Shown here: in pieces, positions 1 through 10,717 of the stretch
Layout: every line of letters begins with the position of its first letter
How positions within the stretch are numbered: the stretch's first letter is position 1
Origin: an uncultured Rhodospirillaceae bacterium
GTDB lineage: Bacteria; Pseudomonadota; Alphaproteobacteria; Rhodospirillales; Magnetospirillaceae
Direction of reading: 5' to 3'
DNA: 35,686 nt
NCBI GenBank assembly: GCA_903941105.1
Contig: CAJANL010000154.1
Span: 1 to 35,686, forward strand
Made by a program: the position numbers and the translations under genes
The notes under the pieces: model-generated
The model's database searches: none
Seen by the model: only the letters and a program-made list of their open reading frames with translations
Told to the model about the DNA's origin: nothing

Positions 1-159
1 CAGATGCTCAAGCCCCTCCAGGTCGGCCGCCGTATACAGCGCCTTGACCGCGATGCCCTCGGGCGTCCGCCACACCAACGTCTCAGCCGACGCCCCCTTG
101 AGGTCCTTCGACGCCAGGGATTCCCAGTCGGACAGTTTGGTGTCGGGCAGTTTGGTCAT
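1..159 (-). CDS. scpA: Methylmalonyl-CoA mutase large subunit, N-terminal part (gene runs off the window)
   Basis: The first 53 codons are present, read leftward from an ATG at 159. The peptide starts MTKLPDTKLSDWESLA and continues through TPEGIAVKALYTAADLEGLE. This matches the start of B12-dependent methylmalonyl-CoA mutases, where the segment EGIAVKPLYTAADL precedes the substrate-binding TIM barrel. The enzyme interconverts methylmalonyl-CoA and succinyl-CoA in propionyl-CoA metabolism in the cytosol. The catalytic barrel and the cobalamin domain lie outside the window, so only the N-terminal identity is seen here. It is divergent from the Nudix gene at 272. The symbol is the one commonly used for this family and is not proven by the fragment. 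Confidence 0.85.
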   Translation of the reverse strand, partial: MTKLPDTKLSDWESLASKDLKGASAETLVWRTPEGIAVKALYTAADLEGLEHL

Positions 160-271
160 GGCGCGGCTCCTTACCTCAACGGGTGGGGAGTATAGCCCTG
201 ACAACGGGGTATGGAAAAGAAGCCACTTTCGCCGGCTTGACGGCACCACGCGCCGGGGGCACCCTGCGGCG

Positions 272-1125
272 ATGCCCTATCTCGACCATATCGAGGCCTG
301 CAACGCCCACGACATCGGCAAATTCCGCCCCTTCCTGGTGGAGGGCCGCCATGTCGGCTGGGTGCGGCACGACACCGCAGAGCTCCTGCGGCGGTTCCCG
401 GACACCCTTGTGGTGAGCGACGCCGCCGTCAGCCTGCATCCGCGCCTGGCTTCCGCCGACCAGCGCAGCGCCGCCATGGACGCGGTGTGCCGGACGCTGC
501 ATGCCGACTGCGGCTATCCACGGCTGCGCGGCGAACGCTATGCGGTGATGGCGGAGTGGGGCGAAACGCCGCTGCTGACCCTCGACCGCGGTCTGGTCAG
601 CACCTTCGGCGTCCGCGCCTTCGGGGTGCACGTCAACGGCATGGTGCGGGACCGGAACGGCCTGTCGCTGTGGGTCGCGCGCCGCGCCCGCGACAAGGCG
701 GTGGCGCCGGGCAAGCTCGACAACATGGTGGCGGGCGGCCAGCCCGCCGGGCTGTCGCTGTTCGACAACCTGATCAGGAGGCCCACGAGGAGGCCGACAT
801 CCCCGCCGACCTGGCCGGCAAGGCGCGCCCGGTGGGCACCGTCGGCTATTGCCTGGAGGACGAGTGGGGCCTCAAGCCCGACACCATGTTCTGCTTCGAC
901 CTGGAGGTGCCGGCGGAGTTCACCCCCCACCCGCGCGACGGCGAGGCCGAAAGCTTCAGCCTGTTGCCGGTGGTCGAGGTGGCCCGGCTGGTGCGCGACA
1001 CGGATGAGTTCAAGTTCAACGTCAACCTGATCGTCATCGACTTCCTGCTGCGCCACGGCCTGCTCGACCCCGATCGCGACCCCGGCTACGCCGCCCTGGC
1101 GCAAGGCCTGAGGCGGGGCTGGTGA
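272..1125 (+). pseudogene. Nudix hydrolase with DUF4743 N-terminal domain, interrupted by a frameshift
   Basis: Two frames together make one protein. From the ATG at 272, one frame encodes an N-terminal DUF4743-like region (MPYLDHIEACN, then GWVRHDTAELLRRFPD) and the first part of a Nudix fold, ending at KLDNMVAGGQPAGLSLFDNL. Around 775-785 the reading must move to another frame, which continues EAHEEADIPADLAGKARPVG and ends at 1125. Adding one base in the AGGAGG stretch would give LIREAHEEADI, the REXXEE core of a Nudix box. The break therefore falls inside the catalytic motif. This combination of domains is known from Nudix proteins related to the extra domain of fungal thiamine pyrophosphokinases; the substrate is not known. 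It is either a real null allele or a one-base sequencing error. murJ follows 31 bases downstream on the same strand. Confidence 0.8.
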
Positions 1126-1156
1126 TGCCGCCACGTCACCTGAAGCGCGGGAAACC

Positions 1157-2695
1157 ATGAGCCTCTCCCGTTCCATCGCCACCGTCGGCGGCTTCACCGG
1201 ACTGAGTCGCGTCACCGGGCTGATGCGCGAGATGATGATCGCCCACTTCCTCGGCGCCGGGGCGGTGGCGGACGCCTTCTTCGTCGCTTTCCGCTTCCCC
1301 AACCTGTTCCGCTCGCTGTTCGCCGAGGGCGCCTTCAACGCCGCCTTCGTGCCCTTGTTCACCGGCACGCTCACCACCGACGGCGAGGCGGCCGCCAAGC
1401 GCTTCGCCGAGCAGGCGCTGGCGGTACTGGCGGTGGCGCTGGCCGTGTTCGTGGCGGTGATGGAAGTGGCCATGCCGTGGGCCATGCAGGGGCTGGCGCC
1501 GGGCTTCGGCGAGGTGCCGGGCAAGATGGCACTGGCGGTGGAGTTCTCGCGCATCTGCTTCCCCTATCTGCTGTTCATCTCGCTGACCTCGCTGCAGGCC
1601 GGGGTGCTGAACTCGCAAGGCAAGTTCGCCGCCGCCGCCGCGACGCCGGTGCTGCTCAACCTGACCTCCATGGCCGGGCTGTGGGCGCTGGTGCCCTATA
1701 CCCCCACCGCCGGCCACGCCATGGCCTGGGGAACCTTCGTCGCCGGGCTGGTGCAGTTCGGCTGGCTGGCCTTCGCGGTGCGGCGCTCGGCCATTGCCGT
1801 CGGCTTCGCCCGTCCCCGGCTAACCCCCGAGGTCAAGCTGCTGGCCAAGCGCATCGTCCCCGGCGCGTTGGGAGCCGGCGTCTATCAGGTCAATCTGGTG
1901 ATCAACACCATGATCGCCTCGACGGTGGCCGACGGTGCCGTCAGTTATCTCAACTACGCCGACCGGGTGAACCAGTTGCCGCTGGGCATGGTGGGCATCG
2001 CCATCGGCACCGCGCTGTTGCCACTGCTGACGCGTCAGGTCAAGGCCGGCGAGCGCGAGGCGGCGCTGGGCAGCCAGAACCGCGCCATGGAATTCGCCCT
2101 GCTGATGACCCTTCCGGCCGCCGCCGCCCTGATGACCATCGCGGCTCCCATTATCCGGGTGCTGTTCGAGCGTGGCAATTTCGGCCCCGCCGAGACCGCC
2201 GCCACCGCCGCCGCCCTGGTGGCCTTCGCCGCCGGCCTGCCGGCCTATGTGCTGGTCAAGGTGCTGGTGCCGGGCTTCTTCGCCCGCGAGGACATCGGCA
2301 CCCCGGTGCGGGTGGCCGGTGCCGCCATGGCGCTGAACGTGGCGCTGAACCTCGCCCTGGCCGGGCCGTTGGGCCATGTGGGCATGGCGCTGTCCACCGC
2401 CCTGGCCGCCTGGTTCAACGTCGCCGCCCTGGCCTGGCTGCTCAAGCGCCGCGACTTTTTCAGCATGGACCAGCGCCTCAAGACCAAGGCCCCCCGCATC
2501 ATCGCCGCCGCGGCGGTGATGGCGGCGGCGCTGTGGGGCCTGCGCACGGTGTTGTGGCCCTATGCCTCGGGGCAATTGATGGCGGTCGCCGTAGTGGCGG
2601 CCATGGTGCTGGGCGGCGCGTTGGCGTTCGCGCTGTCGGCGCATTTTCTCGGCGCGGCGACGCTGGGGGACGTGAAGCGGATGCTGCGGCGGTAG
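1157..2695 (+). CDS. murJ: Lipid II flippase MurJ (MviN)
   Basis: A 512-residue polytopic membrane protein of the MVF branch of the MOP superfamily. It flips lipid II to the periplasmic face for peptidoglycan synthesis. The N-terminus (LSRVTGLMREMMIAHFLG, then ADAFFVAFRFPNLFRSLFAE and GAFNAAFVPLF) is the most conserved part of MurJ and includes the arginines of the central cavity. About 14 hydrophobic segments follow, and the length is normal for the family. The ATG at 1157 has a GCGGGA-type ribosome site just upstream. It lies 31 bases after the Nudix frame, so the two may be co-transcribed. The stop is followed by about 200 bases without an intact gene. Confidence 0.97.
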   Translation: MSLSRSIATVGGFTGLSRVTGLMREMMIAHFLGAGAVADAFFVAFRFPNLFRSLFAEGAFNAAFVPLFTGTLTTDGEAAAKRFAEQALAVLAVALAVFVAVMEVAMPWAMQGLAPGFGEVPGKMALAVEFSRICFPYLLFISLTSLQAGVLNSQGKFAAAAATPVLLNLTSMAGLWALVPYTPTAGHAMAWGTFVAGLVQFGWLAFAVRRSAIAVGFARPRLTPEVKLLAKRIVPGALGAGVYQVNLVINTMIASTVADGAVSYLNYADRVNQLPLGMVGIAIGTALLPLLTRQVKAGEREAALGSQNRAMEFALLMTLPAAAALMTIAAPIIRVLFERGNFGPAETAATAAALVAFAAGLPAYVLVKVLVPGFFAREDIGTPVRVAGAAMALNVALNLALAGPLGHVGMALSTALAAWFNVAALAWLLKRRDFFSMDQRLKTKAPRIIAAAAVMAAALWGLRTVLWPYASGQLMAVAVVAAMVLGGALAFALSAHFLGAATLGDVKRMLRR

Positions 2696-2737
2696 GCGGC
2701 CATCAGCACCATAGCGTTCACTTGATGCCATATCTCG

Positions 2738-2778
2738 CTGATCGCAACCGATCGGTGAAGCCCTCGGGCGCCGGGCGG
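2738..2778. repeat. Diverged 41-base repeat, copy A
   Basis: This stretch matches 27097-27137 at 32 of 41 positions by eye. Both share the core TGATCGCA, then CCGATC, then AGCCCTC and GCCGGGCGG. The arms GATCG and CGATC around CAAC form a short hairpin here and a longer one in the other copy. It lies just upstream of an IS4-type scrap. It may be a small dispersed repeat or the remains of a mobile element end. Confidence 0.4.
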
Positions 2779-2779
2779 G

Positions 2780-2899
2780 ATGGCGGAGCCGCACTGCCGG
2801 TTGACCACCACGATCCTCGATCCCGCCACCACCGAGGAACCGGTCGCCCCTGTATCACGAGCGCTGGGAAGTCGAGACCGCGGTGATGGCCGCTAAGTG
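2780..2899 (+). pseudogene. IS4-family transposase C-terminal fragment, frameshifted
   Basis: The frame starting at 2780 reads CRLTTTILDPATTEEPVA. The next frame, from 2850, reads LYHERWEVETAVMAAKCL. Put together they match the C-terminal catalytic region of IS4-type DDE transposases (RLVTTLLDP, a short spacer, then LYHERWEIETA). That region carries the Y-(2)-R-(3)-E signature with the last acidic catalytic residue. One frameshift and the loss of everything upstream make it dead. It fills the otherwise empty gap between murJ and the MlaC-like gene and points to an old insertion there. I see no terminal inverted repeats. Confidence 0.7.
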
Positions 2900-2900
2900 C

Positions 2901-3566
2901 CTAATTGGCCTTGGTGGGATTGCCGGCAGTGACCGAACCCGGCTGGGTCTGAAGCTCGGCGACCTTCTTCTGCATGGCTGACAGCAAGCCGTCCATCTTG
3001 CCGCCGTTGTTGCGTAGGACCGATGCGTATTCCGAGCGGTAGGTGATGGCCATGTCGGAGCTCTCGACGATGAGATCGATCACCTTCAAGGCGCCGTCGG
3101 CCTGCCGCAGGCGCCAACGCAGATCGATCGGCTCCTGATTTTCGCGCTTGACCGCGGATTCGACGAAATAGCCGCGCTCGCCGTCGGCCGAAACGGTGGT
3201 CACCTGATGCACCACGTTGCCGCTGTAGTCCCTGAAGCGGCCCGCCCAGGTCAGCACCACCATATCCTCGAACAGCCTGAGGAACTCGGTGCGCTGCTCG
3301 GGGGTGGTGGGGGAATTCCAATGGCGGCCCAGCACGAAGCGGCCGATTTCGGGCAGGTCCACCGAGGAGGTGAACAATTGACGGAACTGAACGGCCCTAT
3401 CACGCTCGGACAGGCTCTTGTTGGCCATCATGTCGAGGGCAGAGCGGGCGAGGCGCTCGACAAACGCTCGCGCGTCCTGGTCGCTGGCGGCCTGGGCACC
3501 GCCAGCGGTGAACACCATCAGGAACCCGGCCAAAACGGCCCGCAACAGGATGCGACGTGAATGCAT
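2901..3566 (-). CDS. MlaC/Ttg2D-family ABC transporter substrate-binding protein
   Basis: A periplasmic phospholipid-binding protein of the MlaC family (Tol-Tam, formerly Ttg2D). In Gram-negative bacteria MlaC shuttles lipids between the outer-membrane MlaA complex and the inner-membrane MlaFEDB transporter. From the ATG at 3566 the protein is 221 residues, with an N-terminal signal peptide (RRILLRAVLAGFLMV, ending AQA before Ala). The body shows the family pattern: AFVERLARSALDMMA, FRQLFTSSVDLPEIGRFVLG, then FLRLFEDMVVLTWAGRFRDY. I prefer the start at 3566 to the ATG at 3590 because it puts the positive charges right before the signal hydrophobic core and has a GA-rich site upstream. No mlaE, mlaF or mlaD genes are adjacent, so it is an orphan here. 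Confidence 0.88.
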   Translation of the reverse strand: MHSRRILLRAVLAGFLMVFTAGGAQAASDQDARAFVERLARSALDMMANKSLSERDRAVQFRQLFTSSVDLPEIGRFVLGRHWNSPTTPEQRTEFLRLFEDMVVLTWAGRFRDYSGNVVHQVTTVSADGERGYFVESAVKRENQEPIDLRWRLRQADGALKVIDLIVESSDMAITYRSEYASVLRNNGGKMDGLLSAMQKKVAELQTQPGSVTAGNPTKAN

Positions 3567-3772
3567 ATCTCTCGGCTTTCCGGTCTGCATTGCATGGAAA
3601 GGGCCTCGGGGTGCCGTCAGCCGTTGATCTCGGCATTACACCGGCGCCGACAAGGCGCGCATCGGAGGACAGCCCCCCAGGGGCTCAAGCGTCGTTCGAG
3701 GTAACACAGACGCCCCACAAAGGCTAGCCGGATTTCCCGAACCGTGTCGCGTCTTTGGCCTTCCATATCCGC

Positions 3773-3788
3773 ATAAAGATATGTTTAT
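3773..3788. promoter_or_regulatory. Candidate SahR operator upstream of sahR-metF
   Basis: The 16 bases ATAAAGATATGTTTAT pair with their own reverse complement at all but the two G positions next to the ATAT core. They form an AT-rich island in GC-rich DNA. The site is about 190 bases before the sahR start. SahR-type regulators of the SAM cycle autoregulate and bind AT-rich palindromes, so an operator is the natural reading. Binding is inferred, not shown. Confidence 0.6.
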
Positions 3789-3838
3789 ATGTTTTTCGAA
3801 GAGGCGCGCGAGACACCCACGCTCCACGGGCCCATTTC

Positions 3839-3963
3839 AGCGGCCATTGCGGCCGCGGCCAAGCGAGCGGATGCGAGCGCCCGGCGAGGGACAAACAACC
3901 AAGCGGCCATTGCGGCCGCGGCCAAGGGGGGCAGAAGCCCCCGCCCGGCGAGGGACAAACAAA
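3839..3963. repeat. Two tandem copies of a dispersed hairpin repeat
   Basis: Two units lie at 3839-3898 and 3902-3963. Each begins GCGGCCATTGCGGCCGCGG, then CCAAG, has a variable middle, and ends GCCCGGCGAGGGACAAACAA. The second unit's middle is a perfect hairpin, GGGGGC-AGAA-GCCCCC; the first has lost pairing. Shorter relatives occur at 9439-9478, 23806-23866 and 26933-26977. The tandem pair lies between the operator palindrome and the sahR start and would be transcribed as a structured leader if the promoter is at the palindrome. Confidence 0.75.
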
Positions 3964-3975
3964 AGGGAGATTTCC

Positions 3976-4929
3976 TTGGAGGCGGTGTTGGCGGGCTTGA
4001 GGGCGGCGGCGGAACCGACGCGGCTGCGGCTGCTGGCGCTGTGCGCCCAGGGCGAGCTGACGGTCAGCGAGCTGACGCACATCCTCGGCCAGAGCCAGCC
4101 GCGTGTCTCGCGCCACCTCAAGCTGATGTGCGAGGCCGGACTGCTCGACCGCTTCCCCGAAGGCGCCTGGGCCTTCTACCGCCTGGCCGGCAAGGGCGCC
4201 GGCGCCGAGTTGGCCGGCACCCTGCTGGCCCTGCTGCCGGCCGGCGACCCCACTCTGTCGCTCGATCTGCAGCGTCTCGACGGAGTGCGGGCCGCCCGCG
4301 CCGAGCGGGCGCTGGCCTATTTCCGCGATAACGCGGCGCGCTGGGACGAAATCCGCTCGTTGCAGGTGGATGACGCCGAGGTCGAGCGGGCCTTGGTCTC
4401 GGTCTTCGCCGGGCGCAAGATCAGTGAATTGGTGGACCTGGGCACCGGTACCGGCCGCATCCTCGAAGTGCTGGGACCGCATGTCGAACGCGCCGTCGGC
4501 ATCGACCTGTCGCGCGAGATGCTGGCCGCCGCCCGCGCCAACCTGGAGAGGGCCGGCCTGCGCAACTGCATGGTGCGCCAGGGCGACATCACCCAGTTGC
4601 CGCTGGCCGCCGGTTCGGCCGATGCGGTAACCATCCATCAGGTGCTGCATTATGCCGCCGAGCCCGGACTGGTGGTGGCCGAGGCGGCGCGGGTGCTGCG
4701 TCCCGGCGGCGTGCTGGCCATGGTCGATCTGGCGCCGCACGGGCTCGAAATTTTACGTGACCAGCATGCCCATCGCCGCCTCGGCTTTTCCGACGCCGAG
4801 GTCGAGGGCTGGCTGGCCGCCGCCGGGCTGGTGCCCGACGGCACCATCCGCCTGCCCGGCGGGCCGCTGACCGTCGTGATCTGGCGGGCAACCCGGCCCA
4901 TCGATCCAGCCACAGGAGCTTTCGCGTGA
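3976..4929 (+). CDS. sahR: SahR-like regulator: ArsR-type HTH fused to a SAM-methyltransferase-fold domain
   Basis: A protein of 317 residues. Residues about 1-90 form an ArsR-type winged helix (AAEPTRLRLLALCAQGELTV, then SQPRVSRHLKLMCEAGLL). Residues about 145-300 are a class I methyltransferase fold with motif I DLGTGTGR near residue 154. SahR proteins of this architecture repress SAM-cycle genes (ahcY, metH/metE, metF, metK) and release DNA on binding S-adenosylhomocysteine. The position directly before metF (four-base GTGA overlap) and metH fits that role. I chose the TTG at 3976 because AGGGAGA lies 5 bases before it. The frame stays open back to an ATG at 3781, but that stretch only translates the two hairpin repeats and looks unlike any domain. 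Catalytic methyltransferase activity is possible but not expected. Confidence 0.88.
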   Translation: MEAVLAGLRAAAEPTRLRLLALCAQGELTVSELTHILGQSQPRVSRHLKLMCEAGLLDRFPEGAWAFYRLAGKGAGAELAGTLLALLPAGDPTLSLDLQRLDGVRAARAERALAYFRDNAARWDEIRSLQVDDAEVERALVSVFAGRKISELVDLGTGTGRILEVLGPHVERAVGIDLSREMLAAARANLERAGLRNCMVRQGDITQLPLAAGSADAVTIHQVLHYAAEPGLVVAEAARVLRPGGVLAMVDLAPHGLEILRDQHAHRRLGFSDAEVEGWLAAAGLVPDGTIRLPGGPLTVVIWRATRPIDPATGAFA

Positions 4930-5813
4930 CCCTTTCTCCCCCGTTGCCCATCATCGCCAGCCGCCGGCCGGTGCGGGTGTCGTTCGAGTTCTTCCCGCCC
5001 AAGACCGACAAGATGATGCAGTCGCTGTGGGAGGCCATTCAGCGCCTGGAGCCGCTGGGGCCGCAGTTCGTCTCGGTGACCTATGGCGCCGGCGGCACCA
5101 CGCGCGAACGCACCCACGAGACAGTGGTGCGCATCGCCCGCGAGACCGGCCTGAAGCCGGCGGCGCATCTCACCTGCGTCGGCCACACCAGGGGCGAGGT
5201 TGACGACATCGCCCGGCGCTACTGGGACGAGGGCATCCGCCACATCGTGGCCCTGCGCGGCGACGCCCCCGAGGGCGCCCGCTACGAGCCTCATCCCGGC
5301 GGCTACCCCTATGCCGCCGATCTGGTGGAGGGCCTGAAGCGCATCGCCGATTTCGAGATCTCGGTGGCGGCCTATCCCGAGACCCATCCCGACGCCCCCA
5401 GCGCCGGCTTCGATCTCGACAACCTGAAGCGCAAGATCGATGCTGGCGCCACCCGGGCCATCACCCAGTACTTCTTCGAGGCCGATACCTATCGCCACTT
5501 CCTGGAGCGCTGCGATGCGGCCGGCATCGGCGTGCCCATCGTGCCGGGCATCCTGCCGGTGACCAATTTCACCCAGGTGCAGAAGTTCTCCGCCGCCTGC
5601 GGCGCCTCGGTGCCGGCCTGGATGGCCGAGATGTTCCAGGGTCTCGACGACGACCCCGAGACCCGCCGCCTGGTGGCCGCCACCGTCGCCGCCGAGCAGT
5701 GCCGCGCCCTGGCGGCGGACGGGGTGGAGGATTTCCACTTCTACACCCTCAACCGCGCCGACCTCGCCTACGCCATCTGCCACATCCTGGGGGTGCGGGG
5801 AAAGAAGATGTAA
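4926..5813 (+). CDS. metF: Methylenetetrahydrofolate reductase MetF
   Basis: A flavin-dependent TIM-barrel enzyme of 295 residues that reduces 5,10-methylene-THF to 5-methyl-THF, the methyl donor for MetH. The N-terminal VRVSFEFFPPKTDKM contains the family EFFPPK motif with the catalytic Glu. Further family blocks are FVSVTYGAGGTTRERT, HLTCVGHTRGEVDD and HIVALRGDAPEG, then TQYFFEADTY and VPIVPGILPVTN. Length is typical of the bacterial enzyme. It starts with GTG at 4926, overlapping the sahR stop, so translation is probably coupled. An AT-rich inverted repeat and then metH follow. Confidence 0.97.
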   Translation: MTLSPPLPIIASRRPVRVSFEFFPPKTDKMMQSLWEAIQRLEPLGPQFVSVTYGAGGTTRERTHETVVRIARETGLKPAAHLTCVGHTRGEVDDIARRYWDEGIRHIVALRGDAPEGARYEPHPGGYPYAADLVEGLKRIADFEISVAAYPETHPDAPSAGFDLDNLKRKIDAGATRAITQYFFEADTYRHFLERCDAAGIGVPIVPGILPVTNFTQVQKFSAACGASVPAWMAEMFQGLDDDPETRRLVAATVAAEQCRALAADGVEDFHFYTLNRADLAYAICHILGVRGKKM

Positions 5814-5833
5814 TAATTATTCGACACAGATGA

Positions 5834-5897
5834 ACATAGATAGACGCAGATGAAATTTCATTTGATAACATCTAAATTAATCTGTGTTTATCTATGT
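5834..5897. repeat. AT-rich inverted repeat between metF and metH
   Basis: The left arm ACATAGATAGACGCAGAT (5834-5851) and right arm ATCTGTGTTTATCTATGT (5880-5897) pair over 18 positions, two of them G-T pairs that would be G-U in RNA. The centre contains a second near-palindrome around GAAATTTC. Units like ACAGATGAACATAGAT repeat with a period of about 11-12 bases. They resemble the widespread CACAGATGAACACAGAT type repeat of many bacterial genomes. It is very AT-rich compared with its neighbours. It could end or attenuate the metF transcript, or be an invading repeat. Confidence 0.65.
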
Positions 5898-5932
5898 CAT
5901 TACCAATCTGGATCCGCCGGCAAGAGGGCCAA

Positions 5933-9395
<3,463 letters not shown>

Positions 9396-9397
<2 letters not shown>

Positions 9398-9436
9398 TAC
9401 CCGCTTCAGGACTTCCTGAGTCGTGAAGCGGGTATT
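9396..9436 (+). terminator. Perfect 13-bp inverted repeat at the metH stop
   Basis: AATACCCGCTTCA (9396-9408, beginning in the stop codon) pairs fully with TGAAGCGGGTATT (9424-9436). It lies between convergent genes, so it probably ends the metH transcript. There is no T-run directly after it. Confidence 0.65.
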
Positions 9437-9438
9437 CA

Positions 9439-9478
9439 GCGCCCATTGAGGGCGCGGGTGCGCCCGCCCGGCGAGGGC
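9439..9478. repeat. Dispersed hairpin repeat copy between convergent genes
   Basis: This copy reads GGGCGC-GGGT-GCGCCC (9450-9465) followed by the family tail GCCCGGCGAGGG. An upstream GCGCCC at 9439-9444 can pair with the same GGGCGC, so two mutually exclusive hairpins are possible. It sits between two other strong inverted repeats in the metH/metallopeptidase gap. Confidence 0.65.
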
Positions 9479-9512
9479 CTGAAAATTCCGACCACAGGGT
9501 CGGGATTTTCAG
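9479..9512 (-). terminator. 15-bp inverted repeat, likely terminator for the minus-strand gene cluster
   Basis: CTGAAAATTCCGACC (9479-9493) pairs with GGTCGGGATTTTCAG (9498-9512) with one G-T pair. The loop is four bases. It lies just past the stop of the minus-strand metallopeptidase gene, and its AT-rich outer arm suits transcription from either side. Confidence 0.55.
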
Positions 9513-9534
9513 GAAATGGCGTGAGAGGGACTAT

Positions 9535-10227
9535 TCACCCATAGCGATGCAGCTCCGGCCCGTGCAGCTTCAGCCAGGCCCGGGCCGGCGCCGGATCGCC
9601 GGCCAGATCCTCGACGACCGACCAGAAGCGGGGGCCGTGGTTGAGTTCGGCGAGATGCGCCACCTCGTGCGCCACCACATAGGCCAGCACCCAGTCGGGC
9701 GCCATCACCAGCCGCCATGAGAAGGCGAGGTCGCCCTGGGCGGAGCAGCTTCCCCAGCGCGAGCGAGTGTCACGCAGGGATAGGCGTCCGACCCTGGCGG
9801 CGATGCGCTCGGCCAAGCTCTGGCAGCGCGGCGCGATCTGCCGCCGCGCCTCGCCCTTCATGAAATCCAGCACGCGGCGCCCGGCATGCTCGGCCTGTCC
9901 CGAGACGTGCAGCCGGCCGTCCTCGACCCAGACACCGCGGCGAGCCTGGGGGGCGTGGAAAATAGAGTGGGGAACGCCCAGCAGCGGCACCGAGGTTCCC
10001 GGCACCAGGGGGATGCGGTCGGGCAATGCCGCCAGCCGGCCGGTGATCCAGTCACGCTGGCGCCGGGCGAAGCGCTCGGCCTCAGCCACCGGCACCCCCA
10101 CCGGCAGCACCACCACCACGCCGCCCTGGGGATCGAGCCTGAGACTCATCCGCCGCGCCATGCCGGAACGCTTGACGGCGATGGCCAGGGAGCGGCCGGG
10201 CAGATCGAGAAACAACGCCTTGCTCAT
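9535..10227 (-). CDS. YgjP-like zinc metallopeptidase domain protein (DUF45, M48 type)
   Basis: A 230-residue protein with the zinc site HEVAH plus a downstream His in VVAHEVAHLAELNHGPRFW (H187, H191, H197). Before it comes the family-typical TRSRWGSCSAQGDLAFSWRL. This pattern defines the YgjP/DUF45 family of putative metal-dependent hydrolases, related to M48 peptidases; the substrate is not known. The N-terminal half (about residues 10-100) is the usual beta-rich part. The start MSKALFLDLPGR is at 10227. The open frame continues further upstream, but that stretch overlaps the YcgN-like gene in another frame and is not part of the protein. It is the last gene of a leftward cluster. Confidence 0.9.
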   Translation of the reverse strand: MSKALFLDLPGRSLAIAVKRSGMARRMSLRLDPQGGVVVVLPVGVPVAEAERFARRQRDWITGRLAALPDRIPLVPGTSVPLLGVPHSIFHAPQARRGVWVEDGRLHVSGQAEHAGRRVLDFMKGEARRQIAPRCQSLAERIAARVGRLSLRDTRSRWGSCSAQGDLAFSWRLVMAPDWVLAYVVAHEVAHLAELNHGPRFWSVVEDLAGDPAPARAWLKLHGPELHRYG

Positions 10228-10279
10228 GACCCCAAGGGATAGCAGGACGGAGCCATCAGGGGCAAGAGGGTGGGCTTCT

Positions 10280-10717
10280 CTACTCCGGCCAGACCACGAT
10301 GTGGTGGTTGAGCGGGCCGGCACGGTTCTCGGGGATGCACTTGCTGCGCACGGATATGCCGGCGCGGTGCACCGTCTCGGGGTCGCCGGAGACCAGCGGG
10401 TGCCACCATGGCAGGGTCCTGCCCTCGGCCAGCAGGCGGTAGGCGCAGGTCGAGGGCAGCCAGGTGATGCCGTCCATGACCAGCGGACCCAACTGCACGC
10501 AGTCGGGCACGCTGTCCCAGCGATTCGCATAGTCCTTGCACTGGCAGGTGCCGAGGTTCAGCAGCCGGCAGGCGACGTTGGTATAGTGGACCCGGTCGGC
10601 GCCGTCGTCCTGCAACTTGTGCAGGCAGCACTTGCCGCAACGGTCACACAGACTCTCCCACTCGGTCTCGGTCATGGCACTGAGCGGCTTCGTCCGCCAG
10701 AACGGCGAGGCGATCAT
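10280..10717 (-). CDS. YcgN/UPF0260-family cysteine-rich protein
   Basis: A 145-residue protein close to E. coli YcgN along its whole length: [20 protein letters not shown], then [49 protein letters not shown] and WHPLVSG. The many conserved cysteines fit a metal- or cluster-binding protein of the YkgJ-like superfamily, whose reaction is not known. I chose the ATG at 10717 rather than the one at 10675 because the family N-terminus PFWQ-K-L-EMS-EWE begins upstream of 10675. This makes it overlap the 3' end of phaZ by 74 bases in a different frame. The cluster order suggests co-transcription with phaZ. Confidence 0.88.
   Translation of the reverse strand: MIASPFWRTKPLSAMTETEWESLCDRCGKCCLHKLQDDGADRVHYTNVACRLLNLGTCQCKDYANRWDSVPDCVQLGPLVMDGITWLPSTCAYRLLAEGRTLPWWHPLVSGDPETVHRAGISVRSKCIPENRAGPLNHHIVVWPE

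Noticed and set aside
3839..3963. Tandem repeats that at first sight suggest a short CRISPR array
   Set aside because: Only two units, no unique spacers of constant length, and each unit is a hairpin element with single copies elsewhere in the window.
3781..3975. N-terminal 65-residue extension of the SahR-like protein
   Set aside because: It is the translation of two non-coding hairpin repeats and part of the operator. A TTG with a good ribosome site follows at 3976.
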